Shown here: positions 19,458-27,778 of the stretch, in pieces
Position numbering within the stretch: position 1 is the stretch's first letter
How the letters are laid out: each line of letters starts with the position of its first letter
The notes under the pieces: generated by a model
What the model was told of the DNA's origin: nothing
The model's input: only the letters and a program-made list of their open reading frames with translations
Databases searched by the model: none
Translations under genes and position numbers: made by a program
NCBI GenBank assembly: GCA_021777685.1
Contig: JAJYDH010000003.1
Location: forward strand, 1 to 37,267
From: Planctomycetota bacterium
GTDB lineage: Bacteria > Planctomycetota > Planctomycetia > Isosphaerales > Isosphaeraceae
Reading direction: 5' to 3'
DNA: 37,267 nucleotides

Positions 19458-19895
19458 CTAGAGGGCGATGCTCGTGGACAGCGGGTTGGTGACCCCGTCG
19501 CCCGAGAACGCGCCGAGGGTCATGCTCCCCTGCCCGAACTGGCGATGGGCACCGTGGACCTGGCAGGCGGAGACGACCGCGTTGGCCAGGGTGTAGGTCA
19601 CCGCGCCCGTGCCCACGCCGTTCTTGGCGTCGTTGTGGGTCGCCGAGAACGTCCCGATCGTACCGATGGGGTTGGCCTGGAGCGCGGAGAGGTCGGCCGC
19701 ATGGATGGTCACGCTCGGCTCGTTGAAGTCGTTGACCATCGTGGTGACGAAACGATCGCCGTCCCCGGCGAACCGGGCGATGCTGCCGCCGCTGTCGATC
19801 GTCACCGAAGTCACGCCGGTGATGGCCGTCGCGGAGCCGTTGACCGGCGTGAACGTGACGCCGGTCCAGTTCATGAATCTTTTGGTCGCCGACAT
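19458..19895 (-). CDS. Putative tail tube protein (145 aa)
   Basis: MSATKRFMNWTGVTFTPVNGSATAITGVTSVTIDSGGSIARFAGDGDRFVTTMVNDFNEPSVTIHAADLSAL; size and position fit a major tail protein. Confidence 0.6.
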   Translation of the reverse strand: MSATKRFMNWTGVTFTPVNGSATAITGVTSVTIDSGGSIARFAGDGDRFVTTMVNDFNEPSVTIHAADLSALQANPIGTIGTFSATHNDAKNGVGTGAVTYTLANAVVSACQVHGAHRQFGQGSMTLGAFSGDGVTNPLSTSIAL

Positions 19896-19907
19896 GATTT
19901 CCTCCGA

Positions 19908-20540
19908 CTAAAATGAAGCGGGGACGTTGCTCGTGGGGTCGATGAGCGAGGAGAATTCGCCCTGGAGTTCGACGGATTGCTCGGGATAGTTAGCCGAATA
20001 CTCGTAACGCCCCGCGCGGATCCGCGTCAGCGGGCTCAGGCACGTGCCGTCGAGGCCCGAGCGGTCGACGACCGCCTTGACGGCGGACGTGAGCTGATCG
20101 AGGAGGTCGAATCGCGGGGACCCATCCTCGACCTTGACCACGACGGTGATCGCAAAGGTCACCCGGCGGACGATCAGGGCGGGGTCGAAATCGTCGGATT
20201 CCTCCCAACCCTGGGGAGTCACGACCGCCAGCGGATAGCAATCGGCACCGGCCTGGCCTCGCTGGGTCGCCGAGCCCGAGATCACCTCCAGGAACACTCC
20301 CGTCGCCCTGAGCAGGGAGAGGAGGGCTTCGTATGAGGCCTGGTCGGCTCCCGGGAGCCCCGGATTGACCGGCACCGTGACGGGAGCCGCCGATCCCCCG
20401 TAAAAATAGGAGGGCGCGAAGTACGTCGGGGAGTTGTAGGGCGTGGTGCCCGTCGGGGCCGGGGTCAGACCCGGGGCCGTCGCGGCATAGAAATACGAGG
20501 GCGGGAAGTACGTCGGCGCGTAAAAGGGCGCGGCGTCCAT
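19908..20540 (-). CDS. Putative tail terminator/minor tail protein with N-terminal aromatic repeats
   Basis: N-terminus APTYFPPSYFY ... SPTYFAPSYFY; C-terminal part (SYEALLSLLRATGVFLEVISGSATQRGQAGADCYPLAVVTP...RVTFAITVVVKVEDG) precedes the tail tube gene. Confidence 0.5.
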   Translation of the reverse strand: MDAAPFYAPTYFPPSYFYAATAPGLTPAPTGTTPYNSPTYFAPSYFYGGSAAPVTVPVNPGLPGADQASYEALLSLLRATGVFLEVISGSATQRGQAGADCYPLAVVTPQGWEESDDFDPALIVRRVTFAITVVVKVEDGSPRFDLLDQLTSAVKAVVDRSGLDGTCLSPLTRIRAGRYEYSANYPEQSVELQGEFSSLIDPTSNVPASF

Positions 20541-20553
20541 GATCGGGCTCCGC

Positions 20554-21279
20554 TCAGGAGGGCAGCGTCAGTGTCACCGAGGAACGGTTGCCGGCATTGT
20601 CCGTGGTCGCCGAGATCCGGGTCGTGGAGGAATTGCCGCCCTTGATGACGACCACGCCCGTCCCCGCGCCGGAGACGACGCCCGCGCTGGCCGCGAGGAT
20701 CGGCGAGAGCGCCTGCCTCGCGTTGACGCCGCTCTCGACCTGGATCGCATCCAATCCCGAGGGTGCCAGGGTGTAACCGGCCTTGTCGTTGACCGTGCCG
20801 ACGGTGACAGCGGCCGCCACGCCGGCGACAACCCCGCCCGCATAGGTCGAGCGGCTGGAAACCTGGGCGTCGAGGTTCTGCCCCAGGATCGCGCCGGCGG
20901 TCCCGGTCGCATAGGAGCCGGGCAGCGGGGCCGACCAGGGGTCGACCACGGCCCCTCCGGGCTGGGGGATCACCGTCGCATCGTCGCCGGCGTGCATCGT
21001 CGCCGCCAGCTCCGCGACAACGTTATTCGACGCCGCCTGGTCGTGGACCGTGATGACGTAATCGCCGTCGGTGAATTGCGCGGGGGGCGTCGGGGTCAGC
21101 GTCACCTTGTATCGCCCGACGTAGATCCCGGTATCTTCCGGGAGGCTGCTGATGGGAGTCGCCGGGGTGGCGACGAACGTCCCGTTCGAGAAATCATAGA
21201 ACGTCCCGTCGTTCAGCCGCTCGATCGAATAGCCGAGCTGCGACTTGGTCGTGTACTGAAAGCGAATTCGCAAGGCCAT
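20554..21279 (-). CDS. Hypothetical beta-rich phage-like structural protein
   Basis: MALRIRFQYTTKSQLGYSIERLNDGTFYDFSNGTFVATPATPISSLPEDTGIYVGRYKVTLTP; in the cassette, same strand. Confidence 0.5.
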   Translation of the reverse strand: MALRIRFQYTTKSQLGYSIERLNDGTFYDFSNGTFVATPATPISSLPEDTGIYVGRYKVTLTPTPPAQFTDGDYVITVHDQAASNNVVAELAATMHAGDDATVIPQPGGAVVDPWSAPLPGSYATGTAGAILGQNLDAQVSSRSTYAGGVVAGVAAAVTVGTVNDKAGYTLAPSGLDAIQVESGVNARQALSPILAASAGVVSGAGTGVVVIKGGNSSTTRISATTDNAGNRSSVTLTLPS

Positions 21280-21288
21280 CTTTGTACC

Positions 21289-21696
21289 TCAGGCATGAGA
21301 AAAGAAGAGTGCATTGACGGCGATCACCGGCGCGGTGGTGCCGCTGTTGATGGACGCGGGGGCCGGCAGGTCGGCCATGGCCAGGACATTGCCGCCGCTG
21401 GCCGCGTCGGCGACGAAGACGCTCAGGATCGACCCCCAGGCGGCGGAGGGGGCGGGGAATGCGATCGTCGCGGCGTTCGACTTGGTCCCGGCCGAAGCCG
21501 CCGGGAAATGGGCCGGGTTGTTCGGCACGGCGACCCTCGCATAGGAACCGCCCGTCGGTTCGGACACATAGCCGCCCCGGAACGACCTGGTGAGCGACAG
21601 GCCGACGTAGAGGGTCGAGGGCGGGGTGATCGCCGCGCCCCCGAAGAAGCAATCCAGCACCTTGTTGTTCGCGAGGTCGGTCAGGAATCCGGGCAT
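21289..21696 (-). CDS. Phage tail fibre-family-like protein (135 aa)
   Basis: LTDLANNKVLDCFFGGAAITPPSTLYVGLSLTRSFRGGYVSEPTGGSYARVAVPNNPAHFPAASAGTKSNAATIAFPAPSAAWG matches the typical small fibre-like pattern. Confidence 0.65.
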   Translation of the reverse strand: MPGFLTDLANNKVLDCFFGGAAITPPSTLYVGLSLTRSFRGGYVSEPTGGSYARVAVPNNPAHFPAASAGTKSNAATIAFPAPSAAWGSILSVFVADAASGGNVLAMADLPAPASINSGTTAPVIAVNALFFSHA

Positions 21697-21711
21697 GGAC
21701 GCGGGTCCCCT

Positions 21712-22014
21712 TCAGGACGAGGAAACCGTCATTTGGGCATGAATGCGGACGCAAGACGCCAGGCTTAAGGACGTCAGGGCCAGCGGGGTGACGCCGACCC
21801 ACCGCGGCGGGATCGGCGTTCCGTGGGTCCCGGCGGCCAGGCAACGCCACGAGGGGAACGGGCCGTCGACCGGCGAGCGGACCTCCAGGACGCGGGCCCC
21901 CGGAGACCACCCGAACGACCTCGGCGGGGCCTTGCGGCCGACGTCGCGGATCACGACGTCGCATCCCGCAGGTCTGGAACCGGAGGTTCGAGGCCCGGAC
22001 GACTCTCGGGCCAC
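21712..22014 (-). CDS. Hypothetical protein (about 100 aa), cassette gene candidate
   Basis: Fills the gap between cassette genes on the same strand: VLEVRSPVDGPFPSWRCLAAGTHGTPIPPRWVGVTPLALTSLSLASCVRIHAQMTVSSS. Confidence 0.4.
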   Translation of the reverse strand: MARESSGPRTSGSRPAGCDVVIRDVGRKAPPRSFGWSPGARVLEVRSPVDGPFPSWRCLAAGTHGTPIPPRWVGVTPLALTSLSLASCVRIHAQMTVSSS

Positions 22015-22032
22015 GGCGCGGCGGGCCGGCCA

Positions 22033-22608
22033 TCAGGCCGTCGGGATCGCCACCAGGGAGTCGACGCCGCTCAATGGGGCGACCTGGTAAGTGATCGAGA
22101 AAGTGGCGGCGGGGCTCACCAGGGTGGGCGACGCGCCCACGGCCTGGACGGCGATCGTGTACGTCACGTCGCTCGCAAGCCCCGAGAGGGTGCAGCCGTA
22201 TCCGACGACACCGGGCAGATAGGCGACCGTGGCGGTGGAAGACGTCCCTCCGGACGTCAGGGTGACGACGAACTCGACGGGCGGGCCGCCCTGCCCCTTG
22301 GCCTGGTAGCCCCAGGAAACCCAGCACGTCCCTGTGGGCAGGGCCCGGGCGGAGAGGCCGACGACGGCGTTGGGTCGCATCGTCACGTCGTTGCCGGCCG
22401 CGTCGATCACGATCCGGACCCGGGCGTCCGTGTTCGCCTCCTCGATCGCCGAGACGGTGTCGAAGGCGCGGACGGCGAAGGCATTGTCGCTCGGGGCGGC
22501 CAGGGGGCCGACGGTGTAGGGCGGGGCGGCCGTCGTGGCGATCGGCCTGCCGTAATCCACGTCGCCGCCCCGGCCGTCGTTTCCGTAGATGTTGTATGAG
22601 ATCGCCAT
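22033..22608 (-). CDS. Fn3-like structural protein (192 aa)
   Basis: ATG 22608; MAISYNIYGNDGRGGDVDYGRPIATTAAPPYTVGPLAAPSDNAFAVRAFDTVSAIEEANTDARVRIVID is an Fn3-like pattern. Confidence 0.55.
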   Translation of the reverse strand: MAISYNIYGNDGRGGDVDYGRPIATTAAPPYTVGPLAAPSDNAFAVRAFDTVSAIEEANTDARVRIVIDAAGNDVTMRPNAVVGLSARALPTGTCWVSWGYQAKGQGGPPVEFVVTLTSGGTSSTATVAYLPGVVGYGCTLSGLASDVTYTIAVQAVGASPTLVSPAATFSITYQVAPLSGVDSLVAIPTA

Positions 22609-22609
22609 G

Positions 22610-23308
22610 TCACCTCGAGATCCGCGTGCTGAACCGGGTCGTGGCGATCGAACGGGCGGCGACATCGGCCTCGTTCCACCGGAGCGCGAGCCGATCCAGC
22701 ACCTCGTCAAGCTCGGATTTGACGATCCGGGCCTTCGCCGAGTAGACGTCGCCCGGCGTCCCCGCCTGGTCCGCGATCGGCCCGGCGAACTGCCGGCTCT
22801 GGTCGAGGTACTGCTTGTAGAGGACCGTCAGGACGACGGCCTCGCGGAGCTGCTGGGGATCGTAGAGGTCGACCGATCGGCGGCCGGCGATCGCGTCATC
22901 GATGCCGAACCGCCGGTCGAGGTCGTAGCTGGCCAGTTGGATCTGCGGCCCGAGCGACCGGACCGTGAACTCGACGCTGGTCAGCCCGCCCGGAGGCGCG
23001 GGGGGCTGGCCCACCCCGGCCGCCTGCCCCTTGCGCCGGAGCGTGATCGCCCCGGGGGATACGGCCTGGATCGCCAGCAATTCCCCGTTGGGCCCGAAGT
23101 TCGACGAGGGTTTGCTCAGGCGAGCCACCTGACCCGGAACGAGCCCGAAGGCATTGAAGTCGACCGAGGTTGAGGTGAGCGTCCAGGGGTCCGAGGCCGA
23201 GAAGACGCCGTCCGTGCCCGAGGCGAGGAGCTGGTCCCTGGGGCAGAGGGCCGAGAAGTCGGACGAGGCGCGGAGGGCGATGTCCTCATCCGTCGCGTAG
23301 ACAATCAT
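22610..23308 (-). CDS. Putative head-tail connector/adaptor protein
   Basis: MIVYATDEDIALRASSDFSALCPRDQ...YDLDRRFGIDDAIAGRRSVDLYDPQQLREAVVLTVLYKQYLDQSRQF; downstream of capsid genes. Confidence 0.5.
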   Translation of the reverse strand: MIVYATDEDIALRASSDFSALCPRDQLLASGTDGVFSASDPWTLTSTSVDFNAFGLVPGQVARLSKPSSNFGPNGELLAIQAVSPGAITLRRKGQAAGVGQPPAPPGGLTSVEFTVRSLGPQIQLASYDLDRRFGIDDAIAGRRSVDLYDPQQLREAVVLTVLYKQYLDQSRQFAGPIADQAGTPGDVYSAKARIVKSELDEVLDRLALRWNEADVAARSIATTRFSTRISR

Positions 23309-23682
23309 GATGGTTCTCGCATGCTCCCGGGGCCCTTTCGCCCCGCCCGAGGCGCGGGAAGCGAGGGCGGGGCGGGATTCGACTCGACCCGGGGCCCGGT
23401 CTCTTCCTCGACGGGCGGCGTGGGTCGCCGGCCCGCCTCGACGTCGGCGAGCATCAGCTCGGCGGCCCGGAGGGCGGTGGCGAGCTGGTCGCGGAACTCG
23501 GCGGCCTTGGCCAGGATGCCCTCGACGTGCGCCCGGTCGCCGTGAGCGGCCTGGGCACAGAGGTTCGCCAGGGCGGTGAGGGTCGCGATCCGCCGGGCGG
23601 GGCCGGCGGTCTCGGGGCGGCCTAGCTCCGCCGCGGCGGCGTCCAGGAAGGCGGGATAACCGGGGAAGACGTAGGATGACAA
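23305..23682 (-). CDS. Hypothetical cassette protein (about 125 aa)
   Basis: Probable TTG start at 23682 after the capsid gene; SSYVFPGYPAFLDAAAAELGRPETAGPARRIATLTALANLCAQAAHGD; ATGA overlap with the next gene. Confidence 0.5.
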   Translation of the reverse strand: MSSYVFPGYPAFLDAAAAELGRPETAGPARRIATLTALANLCAQAAHGDRAHVEGILAKAAEFRDQLATALRAAELMLADVEAGRRPTPPVEEETGPRVESNPAPPSLPAPRAGRKGPGSMREPS

Positions 23683-23752
23683 CGGAGACGCCTCGCCTTG
23701 GGGTTGGCCCCCCGGCCGTGCGGCCGAGGGGCTGGGGACCGACCCGGGCCGA

Positions 23753-24895
23753 TCAGGTGGCCGAGAAGGCCGTGACGCCTTCGAGCCAGGCATGGTGGGC
23801 CGGGTTCTCGATCTCGATGGCCCCTTCGGCCATCCAGTCGCCTTCGAACGAGTCGCCCCGGATGCCTCGCGGGTTCCAGAACTCGTTCCGCTTCATCCGC
23901 ATCCGGACCTCGGACGAGGTCAGGGCGACCGCCGTGAACGGCTTGAGCAGCGGAGCCTCGATGATCGTCAGGCCGCCGAGGAAGGGCGCCTCGAAGACGT
24001 CGATCGGCGTGCCGAAGACGTTGGTCCCGGCGTTCACCCGCATCACCGCCTGGCCCCACGTCGCCAGGCCGAGCATGAAGTTGGTCGAGAGCAGCAGGAC
24101 GTCCGGGTCGCCGCCGCCGGCCCGGCTCAGCTCGAGCGTGTCGCGGATGAAGTCGGTCGCCTTGTAGGCGCCCGCGTTGGTGGGGCTGACCGTGTTGTTG
24201 ACCGACAGGAGGGCCTTCAGGCCCTTCTGCTTCGGCCGGGTCGCCACCGAGGGGTCCTCACCTCGGCCGTAGTAGCTCGACGACTCCATGTCGTCCATCA
24301 GGTTCTGGAGGGCGTCCATCTTGACCTGCTCGAACGGCGTCCGGACGCCCGGCGAGGTCTGGTAGCCGGCCGACGCCTGGAGCGAGCCGCCGACCTGCAC
24401 CGGGTGCTGCCAGGTCTGGCAGTACTGGGTGACGCCGACCGGCCTGATCCCGATGCCGTTCTGGTTGATCTCGGTGCCGCTCCGGCTGTTCGAGATCAGG
24501 CGGATGGTGTCGCCCGAGTTGCCGGTCCCGGCCGTGGTCCCCTCGGCGGCCCGGCGGACCGAGACGGTGCCGGCGGCCACGTTCGGGTCGGCGATGATCT
24601 CGACCCGCTCGCCCGAGGCGAGCTCGAGGACGTCGCCGTTCATGAGCGGGCTGACGTCGGCCAGGGTGATCTGGCCGTCGGTCGCGGCCACGGCGGCGGC
24701 CAGCGTGGCGATCCGGGGGCGGAACGACCGGCTCACGATCGAGAACGTGGTCGAGCCGACCGGAACCCGGGGCGTCCGCGTGACGATCGGGCAGCGGTTG
24801 ACGAACCAGTTCGACGTGACGACGTAGATGTCGTTGACGATCTGGGCCTGGTTGTCGAACGCGGCCTGGATTCCTTGCAGATAGCTGCTGGGCAT
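23753..24895 (-). CDS. Major capsid protein, SU10-type / DUF5309-like (380 aa)
   Basis: MPSSYLQGIQAAFDNQAQIVNDIYVVTSNWFVNRCPIVTRTPRVPVGSTTFSIVS...LMNGDVLELASGERVEIIADPNVAAGTVSVRRAAEGTTAG...GTEINQNGIGIRPVGVTQYCQTWQHPVQV; SD-like GGAG upstream. Confidence 0.75.
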   Translation of the reverse strand: MPSSYLQGIQAAFDNQAQIVNDIYVVTSNWFVNRCPIVTRTPRVPVGSTTFSIVSRSFRPRIATLAAAVAATDGQITLADVSPLMNGDVLELASGERVEIIADPNVAAGTVSVRRAAEGTTAGTGNSGDTIRLISNSRSGTEINQNGIGIRPVGVTQYCQTWQHPVQVGGSLQASAGYQTSPGVRTPFEQVKMDALQNLMDDMESSSYYGRGEDPSVATRPKQKGLKALLSVNNTVSPTNAGAYKATDFIRDTLELSRAGGGDPDVLLLSTNFMLGLATWGQAVMRVNAGTNVFGTPIDVFEAPFLGGLTIIEAPLLKPFTAVALTSSEVRMRMKRNEFWNPRGIRGDSFEGDWMAEGAIEIENPAHHAWLEGVTAFSAT

Positions 24896-25005
24896 GAAAG
24901 CAAACTCCGCTGTTGAGCGAGCTCATGGAGACGCCGCGATGCGGACGCTCGACGCGGCGGTCCGGGATCGGCGGCACGATTGGGAGAGACGGGACGGGGA
25001 CGAGT

Positions 25006-25647
25006 CTAGCGGCGACGGCCCCACCCGGCCGGGGTGGGCGACGCTTGCGGTCGCGAGGCGTTCTCGCGCCACTGGAGGATGACCGCCTCGCCCAGGGTCC
25101 TGGGAGCGGCGGGCTCGGGTGACGTCGAGGCCGAGCGGTTCTGGCCCTTCGCCCCCGTCCCGCCCCGCGACGAGGGGAGGCAGAAGTGGGCGAACTCGGG
25201 GCCGGCGAGCCGTTCGGCGACGGCCCGATCGACCGCCCGGCCGTCGCGGGCCAGGACCCGGATCTCGCCGTCCTCGTCGACGACCTCGAAGTCGTCGCGG
25301 AGGAGCTTGATCAGCTGCGCCGCGGCGCCGGGGACCAGGGGCTTGCCGACCAGGGACGTCGCCAGCTCCCGGTCGCGGAGCGCGGCCTTGTAGGCCCGCT
25401 CCAGCTCGGTCGCCTTCTGCTCGCGAGCGGCGATCTCGCGCGAATGGGCGGCCTCGCGCGTCTTCAAGACCTCGGCGAATTCCGAACGGGCCAGGGGCAA
25501 GGCTTCGGGGTCGGGCTTCGAGGGGAGGCCGTCGGCTCGGGCCCTCAGCTCGTCGAGCTCCGCCCGCGAGATCGTCACGTTATCGTCGTCGAGCGGGCCT
25601 CCTTCCGGCCCGAAGTCGGCAGACCTGAGGATTTGGCAGGGTCGCAT
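25006..25647 (-). CDS. Putative capsid scaffolding-like protein (213 aa)
   Basis: ATG 25647; charged coiled region RAELDELRARADGL...TREAAHSREIAAREQKATELERAYKAALRDRELATSLVG directly before the capsid gene. Confidence 0.55.
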   Translation of the reverse strand: MRPCQILRSADFGPEGGPLDDDNVTISRAELDELRARADGLPSKPDPEALPLARSEFAEVLKTREAAHSREIAAREQKATELERAYKAALRDRELATSLVGKPLVPGAAAQLIKLLRDDFEVVDEDGEIRVLARDGRAVDRAVAERLAGPEFAHFCLPSSRGGTGAKGQNRSASTSPEPAAPRTLGEAVILQWRENASRPQASPTPAGWGRRR

Positions 25648-25661
25648 GGTGGCACTCGAGA

Positions 25662-25775
25662 TCAAGGGAGGTCGCGGCGGTCGAGGAGGCCGAGCATGAA
25701 CGGGATCACGACCGTCATCATCGTGACGGTGATCGCCAGGCCGACCGCGAAGGCGGAGAACAACGACAGGAGCAT
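25662..25775 (-). CDS. 37-aa single-TM peptide between portal and scaffold genes
   Basis: Hand-translated: MLLSLFSAFAVGLAITVTMMTVVIPFMLGLLDRRDLP*; below the length cutoff of the ORF track. Confidence 0.5.
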   Translation of the reverse strand: MLLSLFSAFAVGLAITVTMMTVVIPFMLGLLDRRDLP

Positions 25776-26116
25776 GTTGACTCCGGATCAGGGAAGGTTT
25801 GGTCTCGCGAGGGCGGAGGTCAGGCCCTCGCCCCGCGTCCCGACAACCCTTGCCCGTCGGCCGCCACGTTCCAGGCCGACCGTTCGAACGCAAACAGGGA
25901 CGTCCCAAAGACTTGAAAAATCGACTACTGCTCACTTTTCGCGAGCGGACGGCCCTTCGGGCGGCTTCCGTCGACGACGGCCTTCGAAAAGGGACCGGGC
26001 GGGGTCGGCGTCGTCGGCGGCCCTCCCGGGTCGTCGACGACGCCTCCCCCGCCCGATCGGACCGGCCGCCCGGCCCCGATCTTGAGCGGTACGAAAGACG
26101 GGGCCGGGCGGCTGGC

Positions 26117-27778
26117 TCAGGACGCGGACGCGCCGGTTGCGGCCTCGCCGCCCTCGCGCCCGCGATGTCTCTCGTCGAGGTAAGCGGTCAGCTCCTCGTC
26201 GCACTCCGCGTACTGGATGTCGCCCAGGCCCGGCAGGCAGAGCCTCGTCAGCTTGGCGAGCATCAGCCCCTCGATGATCGGCAGGGCCCCCGCGCCGGCG
26301 ACGAGCTGCTGGAAGCTCGCGGTCGCGGCGGCCATGTCGGCGGCCGTGAACAGGTCGAACTCGGTCGGGTAGACGATCCAGATCGACCGGGGGTCGGGCG
26401 GGCCGTCGTCGAGGACGGTCGAGGCCATCTCGGCGATCAGCTCCTCGGCCCGGCCGAGGATCTTGGCGATCTTGGCCAGGCGGTTGTTGCCGTCGGAGTG
26501 GTCGAACGCCTTCGACAGGCCCGATTGCGCCACGCCGTCGCGGCCGGTCGGGCGGACCAGGGCCGAGTCGCGGTCGACGTCGTCTCGGAGGTCCGCCTTG
26601 TTCTTCCGGATCGAGTCGGCGCCGTCCTTGGGGAAGTCGACGACGTCGAACCCCTCGTAGGTCGTCGAGCCGCCCTGCGAGTTCTTCTTCTTGGGCAGGA
26701 GCCAGCTCGGGCCGATCGGGATCGTGCCGTCGGCCTGGACGAAGTCCTCGGGCCCTTGCAACAGGGGGTGGGCCTGCGTGGTGTCGGAGAGGATCAGCTC
26801 GCTGTCGCGGTTGTAATACTCGCGCTGGCGCTCGGCGACCCCCTCATATCGGGGCTGGCCGATGTTCTTGCACCGGGGCTTCCGGCGGTCGAAGACGCGG
26901 ACGATCGGGACCCGGCCGAACGGGTGCGGCGTGACCGAGAGGACGTTCCCCTCGCCGTCGTAGAGCGTCGAATCCTCGTCGGTCCAGAGCCGGAACCGCT
27001 CGTCGCGGCCTCCGAGCCCCGCGCGGAACGGGCCTCCGAGCCCCTCGCGGTCCGCCGGGCCTTCGAGCCAGTCGCCGGCCAGGCCGCCGATGCCCTCGTG
27101 GACCTCGCGGACCAGGCACTCGGCGTAGCGGTGGCCGGTCTCGTCGAGCCGCCACCAGAGCATGTTCTCGGGGAGGATGTACGAGGCAACGCAGCGGTCG
27201 AGCCCCAGCCGTTCGGCGTCGGCCCGGGTCTCGACCTCCTCGCCCGCCGGGACGGCGGGGTGGTCGAAGGCCAGGTCGAGCTGGCCGAGCGTCAGGAGCA
27301 GCGGGGCGACGGTCTCGGCCATCCACTGGTCGATCGTGGTCCCGCAGCCGTCGACGTCGGACCACCAGCCCATCAGCCGGTCGGGGCCGACCCGCTTGAT
27401 CTCGCGGGCGTAGATCCGCGAGAGGTGCGTGTCGATCGCCTCGGCGACGAACGTCGGGACCGGCGTCCGGGCCCGCCTCAGCTCGTAGTCGTCGTCGGTG
27501 GCCATCGCCGCCGGGTCGCTGCCGACGGCGAAGGGCGACATGCCGGGCAGGTACGGGTCGTACATCGACCCGGCCGCCTCGCGGGGGTCGGGATACTCGC
27601 GCTTGTGCCGGATCAGGTTGCGGATCGGCAGGCCGCGGAGGTCGTAGCCGTAGACGGCCTGGCGGTAGCGCTCGCCCCCTTCGAGGGAGTCGAGCAGCCA
27701 TCGCCAGCGGAGTTGATGTTCGCGCCACTCGGGGTGGCGGCGTCGGATCAGGTCGAGGGATTCGGCGGTGGGTGGCAT
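26117..27778 (-). CDS. Phage portal protein (553 aa)
   Basis: MPPTAESLDLIRRRHPEWREHQLRWRWLLDSLEGGERYRQAVYG...FVAEAIDTHLSRIYAREIKR...SELILSDTTQAHPLLQGPEDF; TGATG overlap with terL. Confidence 0.75.
   Translation of the reverse strand: MPPTAESLDLIRRRHPEWREHQLRWRWLLDSLEGGERYRQAVYGYDLRGLPIRNLIRHKREYPDPREAAGSMYDPYLPGMSPFAVGSDPAAMATDDDYELRRARTPVPTFVAEAIDTHLSRIYAREIKRVGPDRLMGWWSDVDGCGTTIDQWMAETVAPLLLTLGQLDLAFDHPAVPAGEEVETRADAERLGLDRCVASYILPENMLWWRLDETGHRYAECLVREVHEGIGGLAGDWLEGPADREGLGGPFRAGLGGRDERFRLWTDEDSTLYDGEGNVLSVTPHPFGRVPIVRVFDRRKPRCKNIGQPRYEGVAERQREYYNRDSELILSDTTQAHPLLQGPEDFVQADGTIPIGPSWLLPKKKNSQGGSTTYEGFDVVDFPKDGADSIRKNKADLRDDVDRDSALVRPTGRDGVAQSGLSKAFDHSDGNNRLAKIAKILGRAEELIAEMASTVLDDGPPDPRSIWIVYPTEFDLFTAADMAAATASFQQLVAGAGALPIIEGLMLAKLTRLCLPGLGDIQYAECDEELTAYLDERHRGREGGEAATGASAS

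Noticed and set aside
13103-22608. Shared YLPGVVG string in the tail hub and Fn3-like proteins
   Set aside because: Only seven residues match and the surrounding sequence does not align; probably coincidence.
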